Source of the DNA: an uncultured Ruminococcus sp.
Lineage (GTDB): Bacteria > Bacillota > Clostridia > Oscillospirales > CAG-272
Assembly: GCA_905202255.1 (NCBI GenBank)
Contig: CAJKRH010000015.1
Span: forward strand, 1-39,603
Reading direction: 5' to 3'
DNA: 39,603 nt
In this document: in pieces, positions 23,434 through 33,150 of the stretch
Numbering within the stretch: position 1 is the stretch's first letter
Layout: each line of letters starts with the position of its first letter
Notes under the pieces: model-generated
The model's input: the letters and a program-made list of their open reading frames with translations, nothing else
Database searches by the model: none
What the model was told of the DNA's origin: nothing
Made by a program: the position numbers and the translations under genes

Positions 23434-23709
23434 TTATTTGTTTACGGACTCTTTGAGAGTCTTGCTTGCAGAGAAAGCGGCATACTTGCATGCGGGGATA
23501 GTGATAGCCTCGCGTGTCTTGGGATTTCTGCCTGTTCTTTCAGCTCTTTCCTTAACTTCGAATGTACCGAGACCGGAAAGCTGAACCTTTTCGCCTGCTT
23601 CAAGTGCTTCTGTGATAGCGGCTACAACTGCGCTTACGGCAGCCTCAGCCTCTTTCTTCTTAAGTTCTGCCTTTGCGGCAACAACATCAACCAGCTGTGT
23701 CTTATTCAT
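23434..23709 (-). CDS. hup: DNA-binding protein HU
   Basis: Nucleoid-associated DNA-bending protein, 91 residues, the exact family length. Seen: MNKTQLVDVVAAKAELKKKE, the VQLSGLGTFEVKERAERTGR arm with the conserved TGRNPKT segment, and a C-terminal helix. The usual IPASK..PAF reads IPACKYAAFSASKTL, with a cysteine that is uncommon but not disruptive. Start: AAAGGAA about 7 nt before the ATG. It has a TATAAT promoter upstream and a terminator downstream, and heads the rqcP-yabP-yabQ-divIC group as in many Clostridia. Confidence 0.97.
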   Translation of the reverse strand: MNKTQLVDVVAAKAELKKKEAEAAVSAVVAAITEALEAGEKVQLSGLGTFEVKERAERTGRNPKTREAITIPACKYAAFSASKTLKESVNK

Positions 23710-23778
23710 GGTGTTTTTCCTTTCTGATTTTTATTTTTACTTTTTTGGGGGCGCAAAACGCCTTATAAACTATATAGT

Positions 23779-23806
23779 ATTATACCATAATTTTCAGCAT
23801 TTACAA
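23779..23806 (-). promoter_or_regulatory. Promoter of the HU gene
   Basis: Minus-strand TTGTAA, 16-nt spacer, TATAAT, with a TGG just before the -10. About 70 nt upstream of the HU start. Confidence 0.72.
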
Positions 23807-23857
23807 GACTTTTTCAATAAAAATATGTAAAAAATATCAATTTTTTTGCTCTTTTTC

Positions 23858-26800
23858 TCAAAAAAGGCGCATTTGGTTCGTTTCGGAAAGCCCTGCGAGT
23901 ACTCCGTTCGCATCAAGAATCTCCAAAACAGCCTTTGAAACGCAAGAGCGCTGCTGCAAATCCTCGACGGAAAGATACTCTCCCTCCGCCTTTGCCGACT
24001 GCAGGCTTTGCGCCGCCGCCTCACCGAGTCCCGGCAGTGCTCCGAACGGTAACCGCATTTTTCCGTTTTCCGGCAGGAAGAGACGCGCATCGGATTTATA
24101 GAGGTCGACAGGCAGAAACTTGAAGCCGCGCGCGAGAAATTCGTTTGCAAGCTGCATCGAGTTATAGAGCGCGTCGTCTTTCTGCGAGGTGTCGTTGCCT
24201 TTCGCTTCTATCTCTTCGAGACAGCGGACGACAGCATCCTTTCCTTTCATCGCGATGGAAGCATCAAATCCGCCCGGCGCGGCGCTGAGAAACGCGCAGT
24301 AAAATTCCAGCGGCATATGAACCTTATACCAACCGAGGCGAATAGCACTCATTACATAAGCCGCGGCGTGCGCTTTCGGGAAGAGATATTTTATCTTCTT
24401 GCAGGAATCGATATACCAATCGGGGACATGCGCCTCGCGCATCTTTCCCTCCATCTCGGGAGAGAGTCCCTTGCCCTTGCGTACCTTCTCCATTATATTG
24501 AAGGCATCTCCGCTGTCCATTCCGTAACCGATGAGCGAAATCATGATGCTGTCTCGCGTACCGATGACGGATGAAATCGTGCAGATATTCTTTTTACAGA
24601 GCACCTGCGCATTGCCGAGCCACACATCAGTCCCGTGCGAAAGTCCCGAAACCTGCAAAAGGTCTGCAAAGGTCTGCGGTCTTGTATCCATGAGCATTCC
24701 CTGAACAAAGCCCGTGCCCATCTCGGGTATGCCGAGCGTGCCTATCGGCGAGCGTATCTCCGCCGCCGTCGCGCCGAGCGGTTCCGTCGAGGTGAAAAGC
24801 TTATATACCTCGGGATCATTCATGGGAACATCCATGACGCTCGTATTCGTGAAGCGCTCTATCATCTTGTATTTGGTCGGAATATCGTGCCCCAGCTCAT
24901 CAAGCTTGAGCAGCGTATCATGCAGATATTCAAAGGTGAAGTGCGTTGTCACTATGTTGGAATTCGGGTCGTCGGCGGGATGCTGCACCGGAGTGAAATC
25001 ATATATTTCGTTTTCCTTCGGTACAACGACGATACCGCCCGGGTGCTGTCCCGTAGTGCGCTTTACGCCAACGCAATGCGAAACGAGACGCTCTATCTCC
25101 GCCTTTGTGGTGTTTATCTTGTGTTCATCGAGATATTTGCGCACATAGCCATATGCCGTCTTGCTTGCGACGGCACCTATAGTTCCCGCGCGAAAGACAT
25201 TTTCCGCGCCGAAAAGTTCTTCCGTATATTTATGCACCTTGCCCTGCACTTCTCCCGAGAAATTCAGGTCGATATCGGGCGATTTCTCGCCGTGGAATCC
25301 GAGGAATGTCTCGAAAGGAATGTTATGTCCGTCGCCCTTGAGCGGCGTTCCGCAACGCGGGCAGTTTTTATCGGGCAGGTCAAAACCCGAACCGACGGAG
25401 CCGTCGGTGAAGAATTCCGAATATTGGCAATGCGGGCAATAGTAATGCGGTGGCAAAGGATTTACCTCCGAGATACCTCCCATTGAGGCGACAAACGAAG
25501 AACCGACCGAGCCGCGCGATCCGACAAGATAGCCTTGGCTCTCGGAATAGCTGACCAGCTTCTGCGCAATCATATAAAGCACGGCAAAGCCGTTTTTGAT
25601 TATGGAGCCGAGCTCCTTTTCCAGTCTCTCACGAACGATATCTGGAAGCGGGTCGCCGTAGAGCGACTTCGCACGGCTGTAGCAACGGTTCTGCAAATCC
25701 TCCTCCGCGCCGTCTATCTTCGGCGTGAAAGTCCCTTTAGGGAACGGGCGTATGCCATCCTCTATCTCGTCCGCTATCTTATTCGTATTTGTTATGACTA
25801 TCTCGCGTGCCTTTTCTTCTCCGAGATATGCAAATTCCGCGAGCATCTCGTCTGTTGTTCTCATATAGAGCCCGATATCGGCATCAGCATCGGAAAATTT
25901 CATGCCGGAGAGCAGAATTTTTCTGTATATCTCGTCATGCTTCTCGAGGAAGTGCGCGTCGCATGTGGCAACGACAGGCTTGCCTGTCTCTTCGCCGAGT
26001 TTCACTATCTTCCTGTTCAGCTCGCGAAGCCCCTCTTCATTCGGCACTCTGCCCTCGCGTATGAGAAATCCGTTATTTGAGAGCGGCTGAATCTCAAGAT
26101 AATCGTAAAACTGCGCTATGGAAACAAGCTCGTCCCAAGGTCTGCCGTCCACAAGCGCGGAGAAAAGCTGTCCCGCTTCGCAGGCAGAGCCTATGATAAG
26201 CCCCTCGCGGTATTTTTCAAGCTGTGTTTTCGGGATTCTCGGAACGCGCTTGTAATATTTCAGGTATGATTCCGAAATGAGCCTGTAAAGATTTTTCAGC
26301 CCGACCTTGTTCTTTACAAGGATTATCTGATGGTATGTTTTCAGCTTTTTCGGGTCTGTATTCTCCACCATGGAGTGCGACATCTGTGCAAGCGAATCTA
26401 TTCCCTCTCCGCGCAGCTTGTCTATCATGCGGTAGAATATCGCCGCGCACATCTCGGCATCGTCGCTTGCCCTGTGATGATTGAAATCGCCGAGACCGTA
26501 ATATTCGGCTATGATATCAAGCTTGTGCTTTTTCAGATCGGGATTTACAAAGCGCGACATCGAAACCGTATCGATATACGCATTGTCAAATTTCAGCCCG
26601 TAGTCGTCCGCCGCCTTGCGGATAAAGCCCATATCAAAGGTGGCATTGTGCGCCACGAGAGTTCTGTCGCCGATAAATGCAAGAAAACTCTCGACAGCCT
26701 CTTTCGTTTTCGGCGCGTCGGCTACCATATCGTCGGATATGCCCGTCAGCTCGGTTATATTCTCGGGTATGTGTACCTCGGGATTGACAAATGTATTGAA

Positions 26801-28186
26801 AACCTCCAGCACCTCGCCGTCCTTGACGCGGACAGCGCCTATCTCAGTCAGCTTGTTGTAAACGGGAGAAAGACCCGTCGTCTCCGTATCGAAAACGATA
26901 AATTCATCCTCGAAGCTTATATCTTCATCGCCGTAGATAGCCTTTGCCGTGTCGTCCACAAAGTATGCCTCCATACCGTAGATGACCTTCATGCCGAGCT
27001 TCTCCGCGGCAAGCATCGCCTCCTGAAAGCCCTGAACATTTCCGTGGTCGGTGATGGCGACAGCCTTGTGACCCCAGTTTTTAGCAAGCTCCACAATGCC
27101 ATATGGATCTATGGTCGCGTCCATCATGGACATATTTGTATGCAGGTGGAGCTCCACACGCTTCTCGGGCGCATCGTCCGTGCGCGAAACAAGCTTTATC
27201 TTCTGCACGCCTATCGGAGAAAGCACATTTTCCTGCGCAAATTCATCGTATTTGTATCTGCCGCGCACGGCGAGCGCGCACCCGCCCCTGAGCGAGCGGA
27301 AAAGCTCCGCCTTGTCGTCGGGAAGCATCATCTTCACCGTGACGGAAGCGTCATCGTCAGTCAGAAAAAAAGATACCGCCGTGCCCTTGCCGCGTATCTC
27401 GCGGAAGTCTATGCCGAACATCTTTCCCGCGGCGATAACGGAGGGCATATTTCCCTCTATCTCGCGCATAGCCGTCGGCACTATATCAAAAGCCTCGCCG
27501 TAAACAGGCTCGGGCGAAGATATATCGAGCATTATATTGCCGATATGCAGTATCCCGCGCTCGTCGATATCGTTTACCATAGGCTCGTTTGAGAGCGAGG
27601 TGCGCATCTCAAAGGCTTCTGATTCATCCTGTACATCTGCAGTATCAGCCTTTTTGTGCGCGGCGGCAAATGTATTTGCTATCAACTCCTCGTAGTCAAC
27701 ATCTATATTCCCCGCCGTGCTGAAGCGTACCTCGTATTTCAGCCCGAATTCGTTTTCTATTATGTGGGCTATCTTGTCGCCGACATTCGCATCGCGCATC
27801 ATGCCGAGTCCGCCGTCGCCGAACATTATCTCTATATTTATCGTGTTTTCGTCAAAATCCGCATTGTATTTCTGGAGGAAACCATGCGAGATGATGTTGG
27901 TATGCCTTGCCTCGGCAATAACCTCGGGAAAATACTTCGGTGTAAAAAGCGAAGCGTCGTATTTCGGACATATTTTCAGATATGAAAGCCTGTAGGTTTC
28001 CGAGAGAGCCTGCTCCAGCTTATAAAGCTCCGCCTTGCCGACAAGCGAATCAAAGGCGGCATCCACCTCAAGCATGCGCTTTTCCATATCAATACGCTTG
28101 CGCAGTACCCTGCCGCTGTCGAGTATTTTTCTGTTTTCCGCCATCGGGACATATTTATCAAAAATTTCGGTCAGTGTTTTTCCCAT
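23858..28186 (-). CDS. polC: DNA polymerase III alpha subunit, PolC type
   Basis: Replicative leading-strand polymerase of low-GC Gram-positives. At 1442 residues it matches the family. In order: N-terminal domains and an OB fold (about 240-320), a PHP domain beginning HLHTNMSMMDATIDPYG near 345 that is split by the inserted DEDDh 3'-5' exonuclease (FIVFDTETTGLSP near 432, with VAHNATFDMGF and HHRASDDAEM), PHP resuming at about 610, a PolC-specific zinc module (CPHCQYSEFF ... CPRCGTPL, about 915-950), the palm with PDIDLNFSGE near 972, and the fingers and C-terminal helix-hairpin-helix region ending in the NQMRLF end typical of PolC (clamp-binding). The exonuclease insertion distinguishes PolC from DnaE. 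It lies 9 nt after ispG with a poor ribosome binding site, so translation may be coupled. Confidence 0.98.
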   Translation of the reverse strand: MGKTLTEIFDKYVPMAENRKILDSGRVLRKRIDMEKRMLEVDAAFDSLVGKAELYKLEQALSETYRLSYLKICPKYDASLFTPKYFPEVIAEARHTNIISHGFLQKYNADFDENTINIEIMFGDGGLGMMRDANVGDKIAHIIENEFGLKYEVRFSTAGNIDVDYEELIANTFAAAHKKADTADVQDESEAFEMRTSLSNEPMVNDIDERGILHIGNIMLDISSPEPVYGEAFDIVPTAMREIEGNMPSVIAAGKMFGIDFREIRGKGTAVSFFLTDDDASVTVKMMLPDDKAELFRSLRGGCALAVRGRYKYDEFAQENVLSPIGVQKIKLVSRTDDAPEKRVELHLHTNMSMMDATIDPYGIVELAKNWGHKAVAITDHGNVQGFQEAMLAAEKLGMKVIYGMEAYFVDDTAKAIYGDEDISFEDEFIVFDTETTGLSPVYNKLTEIGAVRVKDGEVLEVFNTFVNPEVHIPENITELTGISDDMVADAPKTKEAVESFLAFIGDRTLVAHNATFDMGFIRKAADDYGLKFDNAYIDTVSMSRFVNPDLKKHKLDIIAEYYGLGDFNHHRASDDAEMCAAIFYRMIDKLRGEGIDSLAQMSHSMVENTDPKKLKTYHQIILVKNKVGLKNLYRLISESYLKYYKRVPRIPKTQLEKYREGLIIGSACEAGQLFSALVDGRPWDELVSIAQFYDYLEIQPLSNNGFLIREGRVPNEEGLRELNRKIVKLGEETGKPVVATCDAHFLEKHDEIYRKILLSGMKFSDADADIGLYMRTTDEMLAEFAYLGEEKAREIVITNTNKIADEIEDGIRPFPKGTFTPKIDGAEEDLQNRCYSRAKSLYGDPLPDIVRERLEKELGSIIKNGFAVLYMIAQKLVSYSESQGYLVGSRGSVGSSFVASMGGISEVNPLPPHYYCPHCQYSEFFTDGSVGSGFDLPDKNCPRCGTPLKGDGHNIPFETFLGFHGEKSPDIDLNFSGEVQGKVHKYTEELFGAENVFRAGTIGAVASKTAYGYVRKYLDEHKINTTKAEIERLVSHCVGVKRTTGQHPGGIVVVPKENEIYDFTPVQHPADDPNSNIVTTHFTFEYLHDTLLKLDELGHDIPTKYKMIERFTNTSVMDVPMNDPEVYKLFTSTEPLGATAAEIRSPIGTLGIPEMGTGFVQGMLMDTRPQTFADLLQVSGLSHGTDVWLGNAQVLCKKNICTISSVIGTRDSIMISLIGYGMDSGDAFNIMEKVRKGKGLSPEMEGKMREAHVPDWYIDSCKKIKYLFPKAHAAAYVMSAIRLGWYKVHMPLEFYCAFLSAAPGGFDASIAMKGKDAVVRCLEEIEAKGNDTSQKDDALYNSMQLANEFLARGFKFLPVDLYKSDARLFLPENGKMRLPFGALPGLGEAAAQSLQSAKAEGEYLSVEDLQQRSCVSKAVLEILDANGVLAGLSETNQMRLF

Positions 28187-28195
28187 TTCTGAAAT

Positions 28196-29284
28196 TTATG
28201 CTCGGTTTTGGCAAAGCTTCGCTATTTCGGCTTCAAGCTCCTCCAAAATATTCTCCTCTTTTATTTTGCGGATGATTTCTCCGCGGCGGAAAAGAACCGC
28301 TTCTCCGGCTCCGCCCGCTATTCCGATATCGGCTTCTCTTGCCTCGCCGGGTCCGTTTACGACACAACCCATGACGGCAAGTGTTATTTTCCTGTTTGGT
28401 TTATATCCGGAGAGAAGCTTTTCCAGCCTCTCGCAGAGAGAAATAAGATCTATTTTTGTCCTGCCGCAGGTCGGACAGGAGATTATGTTTATATAGCCTC
28501 CGTCATAGAGTGAAAGTGCCTTTAGTATATTCCGCGCCGCCTCTATTTCACTCTCGGGCTTGTCCGTGAGCGAAACGCGGACGGTATCGCCTATACCGGA
28601 GGTGAGCAATGCACCGAGCCCGAGCGCACTCTTAAGGCATCCGGCTTCACCTCTTCCTGCCTCGGTCACGCCGAGATGCAGAGGATAATCACACATCGAA
28701 GCGAGAATTTTATTTGCCTTCACCATAGTGAAAACATCGCTCGACTTGATGGAAACGGCGATATCAAAAAAATCAAGGCTCTCGAGTATCTTTATATGCC
28801 CCATGGCGCTCTCGGCGAGAGCCTCCGCCGTCGGTGCACCGTATTTTGCGAGAAGCTCCTTTTCAAGAGAGCCGCTGTTTACGCCTATCCTTATCGGTAT
28901 GCGCTTCTCGCGGCACTTGGAGACGACAGCTTTCACCCTGTCGCGCTCTCCTATGTTGCCGGGGTTTATTCTTATTTTATCCGCGCCCGCGTCAGCCGCC
29001 GCTATGGCAAGACGGTAATCGAAATGAATATCCGCCACTATCGGCATCGCTATATCCGATTCCTTCAGCCTGCCGAGCACCTGCGCCGCCTCGATGGTAG
29101 GTACTGTCATACGCACTATATCGCAACCCGCCGCTTCGAGCGCCTTCATCTGCGCATATGTGGCGGCGTAGTCCTCGCTCGGTGTATTTGTCATCGACTG
29201 CACCGATATCGGCGCATCGCCGCCTATTTTTATATTGCCGACGCTTATCGCGCGCGTTTTTCTTCTGATTTCGTTATAATTCAT
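28196..29284 (-). CDS. ispG: 4-hydroxy-3-methylbut-2-enyl diphosphate synthase (IspG/GcpE)
   Basis: Iron-sulfur enzyme of the MEP pathway that converts MEcPP to HMBPP. The 362-residue protein is the short bacterial form. A TIM-barrel part (IKIGGDAPISVQSMTNTPSE, ADIHFDYRLAIAAADAGADK, IRINPGNIG) is followed by the 4Fe-4S domain with ISCPTCGRTKIDL and CVVNGPGEAREADIGIAGG. Start: ATG at 29284 with AGGA 7 nt upstream; a TTG six bases earlier is possible but less likely. Flanked by rseP and polC as in many Clostridia. Confidence 0.97.
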   Translation of the reverse strand: MNYNEIRRKTRAISVGNIKIGGDAPISVQSMTNTPSEDYAATYAQMKALEAAGCDIVRMTVPTIEAAQVLGRLKESDIAMPIVADIHFDYRLAIAAADAGADKIRINPGNIGERDRVKAVVSKCREKRIPIRIGVNSGSLEKELLAKYGAPTAEALAESAMGHIKILESLDFFDIAVSIKSSDVFTMVKANKILASMCDYPLHLGVTEAGRGEAGCLKSALGLGALLTSGIGDTVRVSLTDKPESEIEAARNILKALSLYDGGYINIISCPTCGRTKIDLISLCERLEKLLSGYKPNRKITLAVMGCVVNGPGEAREADIGIAGGAGEAVLFRRGEIIRKIKEENILEELEAEIAKLCQNRA

Positions 29285-29297
29285 TTTCAAATCCTGT

Positions 29298-30332
29298 TTA
29301 CTTGAATAGGTATACTATATCCTTGAATGCCACGAGCACCATCAGTCCGAGCAGGATGATGATACCGACAAAGTGGATGTAGCCCTCCACCTCGGGCTTT
29401 ATCGGCTTGCGGAATATCAGCTCGATAAACATGAAGAAAAGTCTGCCGCCGTCAAGCGCGGGAAAAGGCAGAAGATTCATCACGCCGAGGTTTACCGCAA
29501 GCATGGCAAAAATACTGAGCAGATTTGCCTTGTCTCCGCTCTGGGCGATAGAAGCAATCTCCTTTGTTATGCCGACGGGGCCTGAAAGCTGTTTCAGCCC
29601 GAGCTTGCCTGTCACGAGGTCAAAGAGCGAATCCCATATCACGCGCACAACCATAACCGACTGATGCCATGTATAACGCAGAAGCGAGAAGAAATTGCGG
29701 TTTTCCTCTTTAAAATTAAAATCGCGACTGCCGAATTTTATTCCCTGATTTTCATATGTCGGGAATGTAACCGTCAGCACCTTCTTCTCGCCGCCGCGAA
29801 TGACGGTAACTTCCGTCGTCTCATCGCCGTATCTGCCTATGGCATAAACAACATCGCTTGCCGTATACACTCTTCTCGGACCGACCCGGATTATCTTGTC
29901 ACCGACCTCAAGCCCGCCCTCCGCAGAGGTTATCGCGTTTTCGGTAAAGTCGCTTATTACCGGAGCATATATGCTCTTCATTGAAAAAACGATGATGCCG
30001 ACAACGATAAAGCCAAGCAGCAGATTTGAAAACGAACCTGCCGCAGTGATTATCATTCTTTGCCATAGAGGCTTTGCGGAAATAGCGTTCTCGTCGTCGC
30101 TCTTTTCGTCCTCTCCCGCCATGGAAACAAAGCCGCCTATCGGAAAAAGACGGAGCGCATATACGGTTCCGCTCTTCTTGGAGGTGAACCAGAGAAGGCG
30201 CGGACCCATGCCTATGGAAAATTCATGCACAGTCACATGGAAAAGTCTTGCCGTGAGAAAATGCCCAAGCTCATGAATAAATATCAGAGCTCCGAAAAGC
30301 AGTATTGCAAGTAATACATACAAAAAAGCCAT
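29298..30332 (-). CDS. rseP: RIP zinc metalloprotease RseP (site-2 protease)
   Basis: Intramembrane protease that cleaves anti-sigma factors or signal peptides within the membrane. The 344-residue protein has the zinc motif HELGH at residues 20-24 in the first transmembrane helix, a single PDZ domain (about 130-200: ITSAEGGLEVGDKIIRVGPR), and the third zinc ligand in LLPFPALDGGRLFF with a further C-terminal helix. One PDZ domain is as in Gram-positive RseP/RasP. Start: the frame is open 222 nt farther up inside dxr, but GGAG lies 8 nt before the ATG at 30332 and gives the usual start just before the HELGH helix. Confidence 0.96.
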   Translation of the reverse strand: MAFLYVLLAILLFGALIFIHELGHFLTARLFHVTVHEFSIGMGPRLLWFTSKKSGTVYALRLFPIGGFVSMAGEDEKSDDENAISAKPLWQRMIITAAGSFSNLLLGFIVVGIIVFSMKSIYAPVISDFTENAITSAEGGLEVGDKIIRVGPRRVYTASDVVYAIGRYGDETTEVTVIRGGEKKVLTVTFPTYENQGIKFGSRDFNFKEENRNFFSLLRYTWHQSVMVVRVIWDSLFDLVTGKLGLKQLSGPVGITKEIASIAQSGDKANLLSIFAMLAVNLGVMNLLPFPALDGGRLFFMFIELIFRKPIKPEVEGYIHFVGIIILLGLMVLVAFKDIVYLFK

Positions 30333-30358
30333 AAATAATCTCCGTTTCAGCGGTAAAA

Positions 30359-31513
30359 TCAGCGTGATGCCGCATAATTTGCGGTGAGAGCGCGTGCGCA
30401 CATGTTTTCTTCTATGATATCGGAAAGCGAAGGCTTTTCGATGCGTGCGGTTTCTTCGCAGACGCGCATTACAAGCTCCGGTATCTCGGAAAAGCGTATC
30501 CTGCCAGAGAGGAAAAGCCCCACAGCCTCCTCGTTTGCGGCATTCATGACGCACGGCATGTTTCCGCCCGTCTCTGCCATGCGCCGCGCAAGCCCGAGCA
30601 GAGGAAATGTTTCATAATCGGGCGAGAAGAACGAGAGCCTGCCGAGCCCGACAAGGTCGAGCCGCTCTCCCGCCGCCTCCGCCCTCTCGGGATAAGTCAG
30701 CGCATACTGTATAGGCAAGCGCATATCATGCGAGCCGAGCTGCGCCATAACCGTATTATCAATGTATTCCACCATCGAATGTATTATGCTTTCGCGGTGA
30801 ATAACGATATCTATTTTCGTGGCGGGAACGGAAAAGAGATGCATTGCCTCTATCAGCTCCAAGCCCTTGTTCATGAGAGTGGCGCAGTCTATGGTTATCT
30901 TCGCACCCATGTTCCATGTCGGATGACCGAGCGCCTGCTCCTTTGTAACAGCGGCAAGCTTTTCCTTTGTATAGCCGAAAAATGCCCCGCCCGAGCAGGT
31001 GAGAATCAGTCTTTTCACCTCGTCCCTCTTCCCTGCCTGAAGGCACTGAAAAATGGCGCTGTGCTCGCTGTCAACGGGAACTATCTCACATCCGTGCTCC
31101 TTTGCCGCGCCCATGACGATATCGCCCGCGGCGACGAGGGTTTCCTTATTTGCCAGCGCTATGCGGCGGCAGCTTTTCACTGCGCTCATCGTCGGTAAAA
31201 GCCCTGCAAAGCCGCTTATCGCATTGAGACAGATATCGCTGCCTGCCGCCTCTGTCATCTCGCATATACCGTCCGTTCCGCAGAAAATCTCCGTTTCCGT
31301 ATCGGCAATGCGCGTTTTCAGATCAAGCGCTGCCTTTTCGTCAAAAACGGCGCAAAAGCGCGGTGAAAATTTTCTCACCTGCGCTTCTCCGAGTTTTATA
31401 TTTGAGCCGAAGCAGAGTGCCTCGATATTCATGCCGTGAAAAGCCGCCACATCAAGCGCCTGCACGCCTATCGAGCCTGTCGAGCCCAGCAGTGTAATAC
31501 TTTTTTTATCCAT
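30359..31513 (-). CDS. dxr: 1-deoxy-D-xylulose 5-phosphate reductoisomerase
   Basis: NADPH-dependent enzyme that makes MEP in the isoprenoid pathway. The 384-residue protein opens with the nucleotide-binding GSTGSIGVQALDVA (10-23), then has NKETLVAAGDIV, VPVDSEHSAIFQCLQ with the metal-binding aspartate and glutamate, and MNKGLELIEAMHLF. All match the family. Start: AAAGGG about 9 nt before the ATG. 13 nt after cdsA. Confidence 0.97.
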   Translation of the reverse strand: MDKKSITLLGSTGSIGVQALDVAAFHGMNIEALCFGSNIKLGEAQVRKFSPRFCAVFDEKAALDLKTRIADTETEIFCGTDGICEMTEAAGSDICLNAISGFAGLLPTMSAVKSCRRIALANKETLVAAGDIVMGAAKEHGCEIVPVDSEHSAIFQCLQAGKRDEVKRLILTCSGGAFFGYTKEKLAAVTKEQALGHPTWNMGAKITIDCATLMNKGLELIEAMHLFSVPATKIDIVIHRESIIHSMVEYIDNTVMAQLGSHDMRLPIQYALTYPERAEAAGERLDLVGLGRLSFFSPDYETFPLLGLARRMAETGGNMPCVMNAANEEAVGLFLSGRIRFSEIPELVMRVCEETARIEKPSLSDIIEENMCARALTANYAASR

Positions 31514-31525
31514 TGGAAAAGCCCT

Positions 31526-32365
31526 TTAAATAAAAGTAAATATATCCTTCGTCACAAAGAGCGAAGCTATGTATATAAGCGGTGCCACGGCGATTATGGA
31601 GTCAAATCTGTCCAGCACGCCGCCGTGCCCCGGAAAGATGAATCCGAAATCCTTTATTCCCTGCTCACGCTTGACAAACGATGCGATAAGGTCGCCGAGC
31701 TGAGAAATAACAGCCACGGCAAGCGCCAGAAGCACCAGCAAAAGATAATTCACGGAGATTTCCGGATGTATCTTCGATATGATGAAGCCGTATATCACAA
31801 AGCCGAGCACACAGCCGAGCACGCCGCCGAAAGCACCCTCGACCGTCTTTTTCGGACTGACCTCCGGTATGAGCTTATGCTTGCCGAAAAGCACTCCGAC
31901 AAAATAAGCGCCCGTATCCGTTGACCATGCGCCGATGAAAACGAGCAGATAGAGATATTTTCCCATATCGGCTTCACGCAGGAGCAGGATTGAGAGAAAG
32001 CCCGTTATTATATACGCCGTAAACGAAACAAGCTCAGCCGACTGCGAAAAGCGGATATTCCCGCTCGAAAGCATGGAAACCGTGAAAACTATAAACATGA
32101 AAGCGAGAGCCGAAGCGCAGACTATCGGCAGGAAAAGCTTCTTGTCACGGCAGTAAATTATCAGCAGCATGACAGCCGCCGTCACGATATAAGCCGGTAT
32201 CGAAATAAAGAAAGCCTTTCGCACGCCGATACAGCCGCAAATCTCATATACCGCAATCAGCGCGAGCAGCGTCATGACCGCAGGGAAAACCCATGTATCG
32301 GAAAAAATCAGGGTCGGCACCAGAAGTGCGAGACAAACTATCGCCGTGATAATGCGCTTTTTCAT
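31526..32365 (-). CDS. cdsA: Phosphatidate cytidylyltransferase
   Basis: Makes CDP-diacylglycerol for phospholipid synthesis in the membrane. The 279-residue protein has about eight hydrophobic segments and the CdsA signature near the C-terminus (SFVKREQGIKDFGFIFPGHG followed by GVLDRFDS), with all charged residues of the pattern. The segment GAWSTDTGAYFVGVLFGKHK is also typical. Start: GGAGG inside the end of uppS is 8 nt from the ATG, so the two are tightly linked. Confidence 0.96.
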   Translation of the reverse strand: MKKRIITAIVCLALLVPTLIFSDTWVFPAVMTLLALIAVYEICGCIGVRKAFFISIPAYIVTAAVMLLIIYCRDKKLFLPIVCASALAFMFIVFTVSMLSSGNIRFSQSAELVSFTAYIITGFLSILLLREADMGKYLYLLVFIGAWSTDTGAYFVGVLFGKHKLIPEVSPKKTVEGAFGGVLGCVLGFVIYGFIISKIHPEISVNYLLLVLLALAVAVISQLGDLIASFVKREQGIKDFGFIFPGHGGVLDRFDSIIAVAPLIYIASLFVTKDIFTFI

Positions 32366-32366
32366 A

Positions 32367-33074
32367 TCAAACGCCTCCGAATCTTCTCTTTCTTTTATGA
32401 AATTCTTCTATTACGGAATCGATTTCCTCCTCGGTAAAATCAGGCCAGAGCGTCGGTGAAAAGAAAAGCTCCGCATATGACGACTGCCAGAGGAGGAAAT
32501 TCGAGAGTCTGTATTCTCCGCCCGTGCGGATGATGATATCCGGCGGCGGGCAGATGCCGGAATAGATATTCTCTGTGATATCCTCTTCCGTTATTTCCGT
32601 CTTTCCCTGCGCTATCAGCTTGTTTACGGCATCGACAATCTCTGCCCTGCCGCCGTAATTTACTGCTATGCAGAGCCTGCATTTTCTCTCTGCGGTGACG
32701 CGCTCGAGATATTCCATATCGGCTCGAAGCTCCGGCGAAAACGGTTCTCTGCTGCCGATGAAGCAAAGCCTGATATTCTCATGCTCGAAGTCCTTTTTCA
32801 TCTGGTCGACGTATTCGCGCATGAGACGCATTATCTCGTCGACCTCCTTTTTCGGACGCTTCCAGTTTTCCGTGGAAAAGGCATATACGGTGATATTCTC
32901 TATACCTATCTCGCCGCAATGGCGGACTATCTTCTTGAAGTTTTTCGCCCCGTAGCTGTGACCGTATTCACGCGGCATCAAACGCTTTTTTGCCCATCTG
33001 CCGTTGCCGTCCATTATTATGGCTATATGCTTTATGCCGCTGATATCCGGCGCATTTTTCATAGAATCGCTCAT
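32367..33074 (-). CDS. uppS: Isoprenyl transferase (undecaprenyl diphosphate synthase)
   Basis: cis-Prenyltransferase that builds the lipid carrier for peptidoglycan. The 235-residue protein has IIMDGNGRWAKKR (catalytic Asp about residue 22), the HSYGAKNFKK segment, TVYAFSTENWKRP, and the C-terminal RTGGEYRLSNFLLWQSSYAE. Length is usual. Start: GGGA about 4 nt before the ATG. Lies between frr and cdsA; a GC hairpin (33093-33136) lies in the gap to frr. Confidence 0.97.
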   Translation of the reverse strand: MSDSMKNAPDISGIKHIAIIMDGNGRWAKKRLMPREYGHSYGAKNFKKIVRHCGEIGIENITVYAFSTENWKRPKKEVDEIMRLMREYVDQMKKDFEHENIRLCFIGSREPFSPELRADMEYLERVTAERKCRLCIAVNYGGRAEIVDAVNKLIAQGKTEITEEDITENIYSGICPPPDIIIRTGGEYRLSNFLLWQSSYAELFFSPTLWPDFTEEEIDSVIEEFHKRKRRFGGV

Positions 33075-33092
33075 AAATCCCTTTTATCGACA

Positions 33093-33136
33093 GGGCTGCC
33101 GTCCCTATGACGCATAAGCATCGGGTACGACAGCCC
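33093..33136 (-). other. GC-rich hairpin in the frr-uppS gap
   Basis: Minus-strand GGGCTGTCGTACCC pairs with GGGACGGCAGCCC (one bulged A, one G-U pair) around a 17-nt loop. There is no T run after it, so it is not a plain terminator; it could be an RNA-processing or stability element between two genes of the operon. Confidence 0.6.
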
Positions 33137-33150
33137 ACTGTGCCGCTTTC

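Noticed and set aside
26330..27592. A 420-codon open frame on the plus strand
   Set aside because: Antisense to polC, no recognisable domains, no ribosome binding site; a shadow frame.
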